From NCBI GenBank assembly GCA_963995505.1, contig OZ023185.1:19541691-19605690 (forward strand): a stretch of 64,000 nt of DNA, in the 5' to 3' direction. Source of the DNA: Hypericum androsaemum (lineage: Eukaryota > Streptophyta > Magnoliopsida > Malpighiales > Hypericaceae). The position numbers were made by a program, and so were the translations under genes. Of the stretch, positions 35,780 to 45,764 are shown piece after piece. A model generated the notes under the pieces. That model ran no database searches. It saw nothing but the letters and a program-made list of their open reading frames with translations, and had not been told where the DNA came from. Position 1 is the stretch's first letter, and each line of letters opens with the position of its first letter.

Positions 35780-37599
35780 GGTGACTCGGGCGACAGACTC
35801 GCTGTCACCCGGGACAAAGGGGAACCAGAAAGGCTAGTACCCAGAGATTCCTGTCCAATCTGAGAATCAGAAAGAGCAGGAAACACACTAGGGGAATTGG
35901 AAGCAGCAATCCCCACAAAATTCTCAGCATCAGAATCCACCGAAATGGTCGCCGAACCCCTCTTCTTACCAGCAGGAAGTCGAGCATTCTTCTTCTTGCC
36001 TTTAGCGGCCACTGGATCGGAGGAACCTGTAGAAAACGAAATGGGGGGCATAGAAAACAGAGAGTCAGAAACACTCCTCTGAAGAGGCTTAGCAACATCA
36101 CCAACAATATCGTCACTCAGTAACAATTTGTGCTTTTTGGGAATAGGTGGGAGTGTGGGTTTGGTAGTCTTCTTTCTTTTGTTGGAACAGGAAGTTTTCG
36201 GGGGAGAGACTGAGAGGAGGGAGAGGGGAAGTTTTCGGCGATGGGAGATGGGCTGGCTTAATTTGATAGTGGGATCCACGTGTTTAGTAGAGGAGGAGGG
36301 GAGATTTTGGTTAGGAGGGAAGGGAACTTTCAGATCCGGTTTGTTCAGGACTAAACCTGGACTCACGACTTCCAAAGTCGTTGGAATAAAACGACCCAGC
36401 GGGGGGCCCGATGACCCCGGCCCAAGGATCCCATTAGACTTGGCGGAAATCAAAGCAGAGAGGGGCGTGGGCCTCTGGTACCCAATAATCATAATCCCAC
36501 TCCCACTAGGACGAGACCCGGAAGGGACATCCGGCACCAAGGACACTTCAGACATTGAATGCACCAAGTTGTCCCTAATCACCCGAGGAGGAAGAATAGG
36601 AGCCGCAAGGGGGGCTAACTGGTAACAAGTTGAAACATTAACATCATCTTCCACAAGTAAAGCCTTTCCTCGCCTAGCACGCCAAAGGGAAGAAGAAGAC
36701 GCAGCAAGACCAGGCTGGGCGGCTTCCGAAGAAAAATTAGGACGAGGAGGACGAGCAACCACCAAAGAGGAAACTTGAGCCCGAGAAGAAGGACGCTCCG
36801 GAGGTGGGCGCTGCCCGGATCTCCTTGGAAAAAAAGGAATAACCCGCAACCACGGCCCAAAGGGAAGGTCCTTAACGACCATACTTTTAAGCAAGCGTGC
36901 CATAGGACCATCAATGGAACAAAAGCGGTCGGAATGACCCAGCCTACCACAGAAATAACAAAACTCTGGGAGCCTTTCATATTTAAACGAAACTTGCCAA
37001 GGATCGTAGCCAGCCCGGGGTATGCGGAAACCGGGTAAAAGAGGGAGGTCAACCGCCAACAGAACCTTCAGGCGAAGGAAAGCTCCCCGCCCTGGGTTCG
37101 CCAACTCATTTTCATCAATAGCGAGAAGACCTTCGAACTGAGTCCCAATCAGCTCAGCCGTCTTACGACTAATCATGTTCCGTGGTAGACCGTGAACTTG
37201 AATGTTGAAACAAGTCGTAGAAAAATCTACAGAGGTCCAAGGAACACCCTGTTCCCAAGCTTTCAGAATCAGATGCTGTTGAGAAACCGACCATGGGGTA
37301 TTGTTTAAGGCCCGATTCTTATCTTCAAGGGACTTGAAGGAGAACGAGAATGTATTAGAAGCAAGTACCTCTACATCCAGCTCTTCAGGGACCACTCCCC
37401 AGGAGCGCACCACACTTACATGGAGAGAAGGGACCTCAATAATGCGGGAGGAGAGAATCTTTCCGAGGAGGATTAACTCTGGGTCCCTGTCCTCCAAATC
37501 AATGTTCGGTTCAAGAGGTATGTCAGGACCAAACCTCATCAAGGAGGTCTCCCTGAGCATCTCCGCGAGGAGGACACTGTCATCAACATTAGAAGCCAT
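35776..37599 (-). CDS. LINE ORF1, RNA-binding gag-like protein (607 aa)
   Basis: The N-terminal half is a DUF4283-type domain as found at the start of plant LINE ORF1 (it includes NTFSFSFKSLEDKNRALNN and VSQQHLILKAWEQG). It is followed by a CX2CX4HX4C zinc knuckle (CYFCGRLGHSDRFC, about residue 215). The C-terminal half is proline- and serine-rich and ends in basic stretches. The protein is expected to bind the element RNA. The frame is fully open. Its TGA stop overlaps the ATG of ORF2 as ATGA (35779-35776), an arrangement that permits translation of ORF2 by reinitiation. ORF1 could still be expressed even though ORF2 is damaged. Confidence 0.88.
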   Translation of the reverse strand: MASNVDDSVLLAEMLRETSLMRFGPDIPLEPNIDLEDRDPELILLGKILSSRIIEVPSLHVSVVRSWGVVPEELDVEVLASNTFSFSFKSLEDKNRALNNTPWSVSQQHLILKAWEQGVPWTSVDFSTTCFNIQVHGLPRNMISRKTAELIGTQFEGLLAIDENELANPGRGAFLRLKVLLAVDLPLLPGFRIPRAGYDPWQVSFKYERLPEFCYFCGRLGHSDRFCSIDGPMARLLKSMVVKDLPFGPWLRVIPFFPRRSGQRPPPERPSSRAQVSSLVVARPPRPNFSSEAAQPGLAASSSSLWRARRGKALLVEDDVNVSTCYQLAPLAAPILPPRVIRDNLVHSMSEVSLVPDVPSGSRPSGSGIMIIGYQRPTPLSALISAKSNGILGPGSSGPPLGRFIPTTLEVVSPGLVLNKPDLKVPFPPNQNLPSSSTKHVDPTIKLSQPISHRRKLPLSLLSVSPPKTSCSNKRKKTTKPTLPPIPKKHKLLLSDDIVGDVAKPLQRSVSDSLFSMPPISFSTGSSDPVAAKGKKKNARLPAGKKRGSATISVDSDAENFVGIAASNSPSVFPALSDSQIGQESLGTSLSGSPLSRVTASLSPESP

Positions 37600-37900
37600 A
37601 AGAAGAGAAAAATACTGAACAAACCGGATCAGAGAGAAAAACCAAGGGGATGGGTGAGGGCGGGTAAGGGAAAGATGGGAAGGCTTAAAGGGGTTAGGAC
37701 GAGGGTTGATTCAAAGAGATTAGAAATGGCAGAAGAAGAAGGAAGGAGGAATTAAAAACCAGATCTGGGTAAGGAGAGGAAGGACAGAGAAAAGGCAAGC
37801 TCCAAAAAGGAGAGAGAGCGTTAACAAGTGTTTCCTCGTTTAGAAAGTCTAAAAAATGGGAAATGGAATTTTTTTCTGAAGTTTTAAAAAACTTAGTCTA

Positions 37901-39089
37901 TTTGGAACCAAATATTTTCGGAAAGGAATTCCTATTTTGTTTAAAAGTCCGGATTTAGAATTTCTTTAAAATTAGGTCGGATTTGTAGGGAACTAAACCG
38001 GATTTGGTAGTAAAATATTAATTATACCCTTGTTTATATACTACTTGCAGCGACTGCCCTAAAAAAAATTACTTGCTGCGACTAGAACCCCTCCTCGGCC
38101 TCCTCTTCTTTTTCCCGAGTTCATCTCCTCTTCCTTCTTCTTCTTCGAGCACATCTCCCTTCCTCGAGGTCACTGAAAAGATAGGAAGAAAAAGGGTAGA
38201 ATGAAAAGATAGGAAGAAAAAGGGTAGAATGACCATACTGCAAGCCATCTTCAAAGCACACTCCATTAACCTATGCGCATGGTGAATTAATTTTGGCCAT
38301 AAGCTGGTGCAACTATTGCTGTTCTGGGTTTTATAGATTTCTTCTCCATGAGTATACAGGTAAATAGGCATTGTGACAATATGCTGGATAATTTATTCCA
38401 TCTGTGAATGATTTCTTTGCATAAGGGCTCACAGTTTGCCTTGCTTTTGCAGAGAGTAGCACTTTCAATTGTGGTAAATATTTGCAAGAAACTGCGTGCT
38501 GATGATTGCTCTTCATATGTCATGGTTGTTTAAGGTTGATCCGAGTGCAAATACCTTTTTCCATATCGCGAGATATCCGTGCTAGGTGGTTATCGATGAA
38601 GATGCACAACTAAGATTGCATTCTTTATATTAGCTTTGTTCTGGGGATTAGATTCCGGTTTGCTTCTTCTTCTGTTCTGGGATGGTCACTGTTGCTATTG
38701 CTTTTCTTCCATTTCGCTTTGCAATCTCGCAACTGTTTATTGGATTGTCGATTGTTGTTATCTGCTGGATTAAATAATGCACTCTCTGTGGCTATGTTAA
38801 GATTTGCAGCTATTGGGATCAATGATTTTTGATCTGGGTGAACTTGTCGTGCACTTACTCTAGCTATTTCTAATTTGTGGTCATGAAGCATACTGTCCTG
38901 TGGTATTCAATTTTCAAAAGGTTCTTCTTTGTTAAAATATTTGAAGTTGCAAGGGTATTAATGTAAAAAATATAAATCAATTCTTAAATTAAAATTTTGG
39001 TTCCAAACAAGAAAATATGAAAGTGATTCTTTTATATTTTCATTAGAAATTGGAAATGAAATTCTTTTCCCATGAGATTTGGTTCCAAA
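37901..39089. mobile_element. Possible DNA transposon with TTTGGAACCAAAT inverted ends
   Basis: The left end reads TTTGGAACCAAAT (37901) and the right end ATTTGGTTCCAAA (to 39089), with TA on both outer sides. Further inverted similarity continues inside each end. A second TTTGGTTCCAAA lies near 38994. There is no transposase. The interior includes a 28-bp exact tandem duplication at 38174-38229. The family is unclear; a TA duplication would point to Tc1/mariner, but 2 bases are weak evidence. Confidence 0.4.
38174..38229. repeat. 28-bp exact tandem duplication
   Basis: Two identical units, each starting TGAAAAGATAGGAAG, lie side by side at 38174-38201 and 38202-38229. Confidence 0.9.
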
Positions 39090-39907
39090 TAAGCTGGTAA
39101 TGAAGGTTTATGGTATTCGGAGCTTGATGACTATTTTCAGTTATGAAATTCAATTTTCCTGCTCTGGTCAAATCTTTTAGCCTCACAACGTGCGATAGGC
39201 GTGGGACTACGTGGAGAGACACTTAATTAGGTTACAATTCGATATAAATTTTGAACCGTGACGAATTTTTTTCTAAAAATGCTTAATAGTAGTTTAAGAG
39301 TAGATAGCAGTTATTTGGTAGATTAAGAGTACAATCTACCTGTTTGGTAAAACTAGTAGATTATAATCTACTAGTAGTTTAGGAGTAGTTTAGGTTTATT
39401 TTGTAATTATCCTAAAAAATTAAAGATTCTATTCTATTAAATAAATATTAGGAGATTTTTTTTAACTACTATTTAAAATATTAAGATATTTTTTTCTTAA
39501 AATTATTTGAAAAATTAAAAATTCTAATCAACTAAACAGATATTAAGAGATTTTCTTTTAATTAATAATTCAAATTAGATTAAGATAAGATTACAATTTA
39601 CAATCAGTTTTTATCCTTAATATTTTTCCTCCTTCACTATATAAATAATAATATTTAGATATTAAAAAATTAGTGTCGTGACCTCTCATTCTCCCACAGG
39701 TGAGAGAAGATGAAACCATAGCTATTTTCCCTTTTTGTTTTATCAATTTATATATTTTTTTATTTGCTAATTAATATTATTGTTTGGCAATACAGGAATT
39801 TGAAGTTTTGTTGCGAAGAAAAACATCTAACTTTGAAGCATCCAACCTCCAAGGTAAGATTATAATTTATTATTTTATGTTACGTTGATATTAATTTTCT
39901 CTTCATA

Positions 39908-40279
39908 GCTGAATATCAATATGGCCGTCAAGCAAGAGGGCATAAAGAGCTTTTCAATCAATTACACGCTTCTCTTAGAAGTTGCATTGAACGAACGTTT
40001 GGAGTATGGAAAGCAAGATGGAAAATAGTACATGTCATGCCTTCATTCTCATTCAAGACGCAGAGAGATATTGTTATTGCAACGATGGGTCTTCATAATT
40101 ATGTTGGATTGAATTCCTTAGAAAATAAAAATTTAACAAAGTTTGCTGAAAATTCATCATTCACGCTACCTGATCAATTAGGTGATATTGATCTGAATCG
40201 ACAATATGAAACCAGTCAAGATCAAGGATCACTGCAGATGCATGCATTAAGAGATCAAATTGCTTTTAGTTTGATGTAA
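39908..40279 (+). pseudogene. Harbinger-type transposase, C-terminal DDE fragment
   Basis: An open stretch follows an AG at 39907-39908. It encodes YGRQARGHKELFNQLH, the motif IERTFGVWKARWKI with the third catalytic acidic residue of the DDE_Tnp_4 nuclease, MPSFSFKTQRDIVIATMGLHN and a tail ending at TAA. The two upstream catalytic aspartates are missing. The sequence before it looks like an intron and an unmatched short exon (about 39800-39855). It is a 5'-truncated relic of about 120 codons. Confidence 0.78.
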
Positions 40280-40478
40280 TTATAAGAATTATAATAAATG
40301 ATAATACAATGTTCTTTTAAGATGTTGTAATAATTATTGATTTAACTACTACAGTAAATGACATAGTCTTGTTATTCTTATTATTATTCATATCTCCTAC
40401 CAATTAATATATTCAATAAGTTAACTATTTTTCCTTTATCAAAATATTAAATTATTATTATTTTAATTTAAATATATT

Positions 40479-40550
40479 AAATTATTTATTTAAGCTTAAT
40501 TTAAATTATTTATTTAAGCTTAATTTAAATTATTTATTTAAGCTTAATTT
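40479..40550. repeat. 24-bp tandem repeat, three identical units
   Basis: Units start at 40479, 40503 and 40527 and read AAATTATTTATTTAAGC plus TTAATTT. They lie in the 3' part of the Harbinger relic. Confidence 0.9.
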
Positions 40551-40712
40551 ATAAATTAATAATTAATTTAACCAAAAATATATAATCTACTAACTTGAAT
40601 CTGCTATTTGCTAGTTAATTTTACCAAACGCATTCTTCAATCTGCTATCTGCTATCTGCTAAGAATCTGCTATCTGCTATCTGCTTCCAATCTGTTTCGC
40701 CAAACAGAGCCA

Positions 40713-41649
40713 TTATTGTATTTTGAAGTGTTTGAATATAAATTTTTTTGATTAATTTAAGATAATTGATCTAATTAATTATTGTTAGTGGTGGTTGCTT
40801 TATTATATATGTTAGTTAAAGACTGCTTTATTTTTTAGTCAAGTAGTAAGATATTTTTTTATACCACTTTGTATCCAAATATTTATTTGACGTTTGAGTA
40901 AGATAGAATCTTTGAAATGTATTAAATTTTTTACAACAAAAAATAACACTTTCTATTCGAAGCTTCTTATATAGCAAAAAAGACGCTCTTGTTAATTGAT
41001 CTCGATGGTGGGTTTTTGTCCTAGTAAGATACATCGGTGCAACTAATATCGGCTGAGGTCGTAAAAAAATATGATCTCGTATATTAAGAAAAACTAAAGA
41101 AATGAGAAACCATTTTTCGCTCAACGGCGGTGGTTCCACTTGCCCCGGATCGGGTTGACGTTGTACACGTGCAATTAAGGCTGTCGATTTTCTAAGACAG
41201 CTAATCTCCAGGATGAGCACTACCCAACTCGTCGATTGACGGTGAGGAAGTCTCCTGGGAAAAAAAAGTTGCTTAATTAATAAAACATTTCCCCACCAAA
41301 AGGTCTCATGCGATATCAACACGGAGACATTTGAACTATCATCTAACATTACACGATTTTGAATACTAAAATTAAAAAAAGTTATAATCACTTGTGCAAT
41401 TAATTACAATAATGACGACGACGCCAAATGAGGATCATATTTAGTGCAGACACGGTACCCACTTGCAAAAAATAATATTTGCGCTGCTCCTTTAATATGC
41501 ACCACTTTAATGTCTACTCCGTCCTTTTTTGTCGCTTCCGTGTTGCTCAACGATCATGAATATGCAAAAGCACCTCCAACGATAAGGATTAAAGATATTA
41601 AATTGCCGTCACTCGCAATGCAGCAAGAGTGCAATCTTGTGATAACCTT
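40713..41649. other. Intergenic, nothing recognised
   Basis: An open frame on the minus strand (41391-40828) has no recognisable motif and an unnatural composition. A GC-richer patch at 41125-41250 is unexplained. Confidence 0.45.
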
Positions 41650-44460
41650 TTATATACACCCACGAAAATTTTCATGACGGCTAATTTGATTAGCCCTATC
41701 TCTGTCGAGGAGATTAAGACCGCTGTCTTTGAAATGGGTGGTACCAAGAGTTCTGGTCCCTACGGCTTTTCTGGTATCTTCTATCTGAATTTTTGGAACA
41801 CCATTTTACCTGACTTAATCGCCCTTGTTCAGAATCTTTTTGAGTTAGGTAGTTTTTCAAATGAACTTAATAGGACCTTTATCGCTCTTATTCCAAAATT
41901 CCTAACCCTTGCAACATACATGGTTTTAGGCCCATCGGTTTATGTAATTCTGCTTATAAGGTGTATGATAGAGATATATGATAGAGTAATAGTAGTAGTT
42001 TTATTAATTATCTATAGTAGTTGGATTAGTATTAGTAGTTTGATTTATGATAGGATTCTATTTAATAGTTTTGTTTTAGTTCATTATAAATAGGACATAA
42101 GCTCTATTGTTTTAGGTGGTTGAATTTGATTAATACAAACAAGGGTTTTTCCGAGTTATCTGTCACTTTTTGGTATTCTTAGAATCAATAGATCGAGGAG
42201 ACGACTATTATATTTTATGGGTATTCTCATAATCAACGGATACACGATCTCCTATCCACGTTCCCCTGCATCAGTGTATTACAAAGTCCTTGCGAATAGA
42301 CGTAGGCCTTGCATGGTTTCTTTAATCTCAGAATGTCAGGGTGCATTAGTCAAGGGTAGGTCTATTCAGGATAATGTGATTATTGTCCACGAGGCTTTCC
42401 ACTGCCTCCGCACTGCTGCTAGAAAGAAAAATAACTCCATGGCCATAAAATTTGATTTTAAAAAAATTATGATTTGGTCAACTCAAAATTTTTGGTGTCG
42501 GTCATGAGGCAACTTGGTTTTCCGAGAAGTGGATTAGGTGTATTATGAGCTGCATTACTTCTACTTCTTATAGTATTTTATTCAATGGCCAACCTCTCCC
42601 GCGGTTCCCTTCTTTTCGTGGTATAAGATAAGGTGATCGCCTTTCTTATTTCTTTTTATTTCTGATGCTTTCACACATTTTGTTACTCAGGTCAAGAATT
42701 CAGGGGAGATTGAGGGATTTGTGCTCAACAAACATTGTCCTTCTCTCATCGTGTTCTAATACTTTCGGACATGAGATTAACTTTGATAAATTAAGTATTT
42801 GTTTTGCCAAGTGGGAGACTGCTCATAATATGCAGGCGATCTCAGATATTTTGGAAATGAAGCTAATGAAAGCGGATGATAAGTACTTGGGTCTACCTTC
42901 CTTCTGAGGCAGATCCAATATAGACGCCTTGAACTTTATCATGGAGCAGATGATTAATATAACCACGAGTTGGAACCGCTGCTAGCAGGGAAGTGCTTAT
43001 TAAAGATGTTTTTTCAGCTATGCCTTACTATACTATGCAGTGCTTGATGTTTCTCTCCACTTTTATCACTAAGCTCAACAGTTTGATTTCCAAATTTTGG
43101 TGGTCAGGTGATATTATTGTGAATAAAATATATTGGTTTAGTTGGAGCAAGCTTTCTATCTCTAAAAGATCTAGAGGGTTAGGTTTCAAGGACCTTAAGA
43201 TTTTCAATGTTGCTTTGCTCGCCAAACAGGTATGGAGATCACATTCCAATCAGGACTCCATGTGCTTCAAGGTGCTGAAGGGCATGTACTTTCCCAGTGG
43301 TGATTTATTGTGTGCTAAAAAGGGCTCTAGAACTTCTTGAGTTTGGAGCAGCCTCCTTGCCAGCCAAGCTGCTATTAAAGATGATATCCTGGTCAGGATT
43401 GGCAATAGTTTTACCACTAGTATTTGGAATGATCCTTGAATTTCAGGTTTGCCTAATCTGTTATGGATCTAATCTGTTTGTCCACTGGACGCTGGAATAC
43501 TGATTTGTTGCTTGATCTGTTCTCCCAAAAGAAGCAAACTGCAATTAATAAAATCAAGATTTGTCGTGCAGGAACTCCTGATAGATCTGTTTGACTTCAT
43601 TCTACTGATGGCTCCTTTTCTGTTAAAAAGGGCTATCAGATTTGTAAACCTCAGAGTGTTCCCCCTATCCTTACTCTTGTTACCAATCCTAACTTTCCTC
43701 ATGTTGGTGTAGGTTTTTTGCGAAAGTTGTTGCTGGTGGCTGCTCAACCTAAGATCTTACATTTTGCTTGGAGGGCTGCACAAAATTGTCTTTCAACCGC
43801 AGCGAATTTACACAGGAGAAACTTAAACCCTTCTCCCCTTTACAAAATTTGTCATGTTGCGGATGAATCTACTATACACATATTATTTGAATGTTCTTAT
43901 GTCTGGTTGGCTTGGTTTGGCAGTTCTTTTGGATTCGTGTTCAACCTTATTGTGCATCTTAATTTTACTGGTTGGTTGAATGCGTTGTTTGACGTTTCTC
44001 TCCCTGCTTCGAATGGGAGAATGTTGTCTTTTGCTGTGCATATGTGTTGGTCCATTTGGTTATCAAGAAACAAGTTCATCTTTGATAATCTTAAACCTGA
44101 TCCGAGTGGTATTATTATTCTCGGAATCTTGAAGTTCAATACTTCAACTATTATGCATCCTGGATCGAAGAGTCATCTTCCTTGGGCATTGCATCAATTG
44201 TTAGAAACTCAGAAGGCCTTCAAGGAGAAGGCCAGGCTTCACGAATCACAGCTTCCTCTCCGTTGGAAGCTAAAATTCTTGCACTTCAGGCTACGATCAA
44301 GCTTATTCATCTTTGCTTTGATCAAGTGGCAACTACAAGGGTCTTTCCTTCGCTCGGTCTTCGTTTACATATGGGCGAGCTGAGTAGATCAATGTGCGGC
44401 CTAAAAGGCCTTCTGGAAACTGTCAATGATAATCACCTGCGGAGAAATTTGGGATAGGTT
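41650..44460 (+). mobile_element. Decayed LINE, 5'-truncated, related to the LINE at 31.6-37.8 kb
   Basis: The order along the plus strand matches ORF2 of the intact LINE from just before the reverse transcriptase: VEEIKTAVFEMGGTKSSGP, RTFIALIPKF, SECQGALVKGRSIQDNVII, a decayed catalytic-box region, LISKFWWSGDI, GLGFKDLKIFNVALLAKQV, the zf-RVT segment (KICHVADESTIHILFEC) and an RNase H remnant (GIASIVRNSEG, ASSPLEAKILALQATI near 44182-44330). Many frame shifts and stops are scattered throughout. ORF1 and the endonuclease are absent, which fits 5' truncation on insertion. It is interrupted by a solo LTR at 41966-42273. Protein similarity to the other copy is obvious, but the two differ at many positions, so this is a much older insertion. 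Confidence 0.88.
41966..42273 (+). mobile_element. Solo LTR nested in the LINE relic (308 bp)
   Basis: It begins TGATAGAGAT and ends CCTGCATCA, and is flanked by identical GTGTA target copies (41961-41965 and 42274-42278). Removing it rejoins the LINE reading at LCN-AYK / VLANR, as in the intact relative. A TATAAATAG box lies at 42085-42093. It belongs to the same LTR family as 7476-7790. Confidence 0.9.
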
Positions 44461-44754
44461 GGGAAGGAAATCCCGATTAGGGTCTCTTCCCAAATTTGGG
44501 AATTTTTATGGTCAATTACAAATTGATCCAGAATGGTGTCTAGCGTGTTTACTTAAGTCTAGAGTTCATTATGAATCACATTATGCAAGAATTATAGTTC
44601 AATCCCTACAAGCTTCTAGTCGGTTCAAGAAAGGATGGCAGTAGCCTTTCACATGGAAAAAATATGTTCTCCGAAAACCGATTTTCAATAGAAAAACACA
44701 AACATATTTCATTTTAGGTTGATCTTAAACCAGAACAGAACTTCAATTGGCTCT

Positions 44755-45325
44755 AATCCCCAAGCCCCCGACTCCCGACTTCGAACCCTAGACCACCAAG
44801 ACCCCCAGACCACCGAGACCCACAGACCCCGAACCCGGATCATGGACCACGGCCCCCAGACAACCGAACCCCGGACTCCAAACTCCCGGACCCCCGGACG
44901 TCCCTGACTCCGGACCACCGAGACCCCCAAGCCCCCAGAACCCCGGACCACCGAGACCCCTGGACCCTAGACCCTGGACTCCAAACCCTGGACCACCAGA
45001 CCACTGAGACTCGCGGACCCCGACCCCGGACCACCGAGACACACGGACCCCCGATCCCTGGATCCTCCACTCCTGACCCCTGGACCCCAAACTCTAGACC
45101 ACCGAGACCCACGGACTACCGAAATCCCAACCCCCTGACCCCGGACCCTAGACCACCAGACCATGGCCCCTGGACCCCGGACCCCCAAACCACCGGACCT
45201 CGAACATCGAACCCGTGGATCCCCGGACCCCGACACCCTGGACCCCGCGATCCTGACCCCGACATCGGACCCCTCGACCCCGACATCGGACCCCTCGACC
45301 CTAGACCTCTGACCCCGTTCTGTTT
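44755..45325. repeat. C-rich degenerate minisatellite
   Basis: About 570 bp built from variants of GACCCCGGACCACCGAGACC, with almost all G runs on the minus strand. There is a very strong C-over-G asymmetry. Units vary in length, so it is not a clean tandem array. Because stop codons are rare in such sequence it produces overlapping long open frames on the minus strand that are not genes. Confidence 0.85.
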
Positions 45326-45419
45326 TTATTTTTGTACAGTTTAAAAAAGAAAGTCAATGAACGATATGTTCTGCGAATTTTGAAACAGATCGGCACTCGC
45401 ATCGCGCGTGCGTCTTTAC

Positions 45420-45555
45420 TAGTTAAGAATAACTCAAACGCCGGCAACCCAACAACCATCGAATCAAGAACAACTCAAACACCATGGAATTCAAGTAATC
45501 AAAAGAAGAACGGACAGAAACCTAGAACTAAAAACACCATGGAATTCACACCTCA
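45420..45555. repeat. Left arm of the outer inverted repeat
   Basis: The reverse complement matches 48535-48785. Shared blocks include GAATTCCATGGTGTTTTTAG, TTCTAGGT and GATTACTTGAATTCC. The left arm holds one unit of the pattern and the right arm holds two. Everything between the arms, including two Mutator-like elements, lies within this larger fold. Confidence 0.75.
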
Positions 45556-45764
45556 GGCAATGGAAGAACAACAAAAAACAATGACCCATTTCTCCAATCA
45601 ACTCAAACACAATGACCCATTTCTCCGAAGATCAACTCAGACCCATTCAACAAATCTTGATGTCACCGTGGAGGACATCAAGATATTTAGTGATAGTTCT
45701 CTTATAAAAGAAGAAAAAAAGAAGAATATAAGAGAGAGAAATCGGATGTAGAAGAAGAAGCTCT

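Larger units (their letters stand above)
31615..37850 (-). mobile_element. LINE retrotransposon (L1-type, plant), nearly complete
   Basis: On the minus strand the element has a C/T-poor 5' leader (about 37850-37600), ORF1 (37599-35776), ORF2 (35779-31654) and a short 3' end finishing in a run of A (T on the plus strand, 31615-31623). Both reading frames are present at full domain content. ORF2 is broken by a frame change at 34529-34531 and an in-frame TAG at 31855-31857. I did not find a convincing target duplication, so the 5' border is approximate. Confidence 0.92.
39280..40712 (+). mobile_element. PIF/Harbinger transposon relic
   Basis: A transposase 3' fragment (39908-40279) lies between regions that look like inverted subterminal repeats. 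Near the right end (40600-40712), GCAGATAGCAGAT-type motifs, CGTTTGGTAAAA-type sequence and a terminus GGCTCTGTTTGG (read in reverse) are seen. The left side (39280-39400) has AGATAGCAG, CTGTTTGGTAAAA and TAGTAGATTATAATC. The true left terminus is not clear and no 3-bp duplication could be fixed. Confidence 0.6.

Noticed and set aside
31605..37860. Target-site duplication of the intact LINE
   Set aside because: I compared the bases left of the T run at 31615 with those around 37800-37900 and found no convincing direct repeat.
40828..41391. 187-codon frame on the minus strand
   Set aside because: No motif, odd composition and no homologue recognised; probably chance.
44709..45236. Overlapping minus-strand frames rich in glycine, valine and serine
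   Set aside because: They arise from the C-rich minisatellite, where stop codons are scarce; all frames look alike and none has a family.
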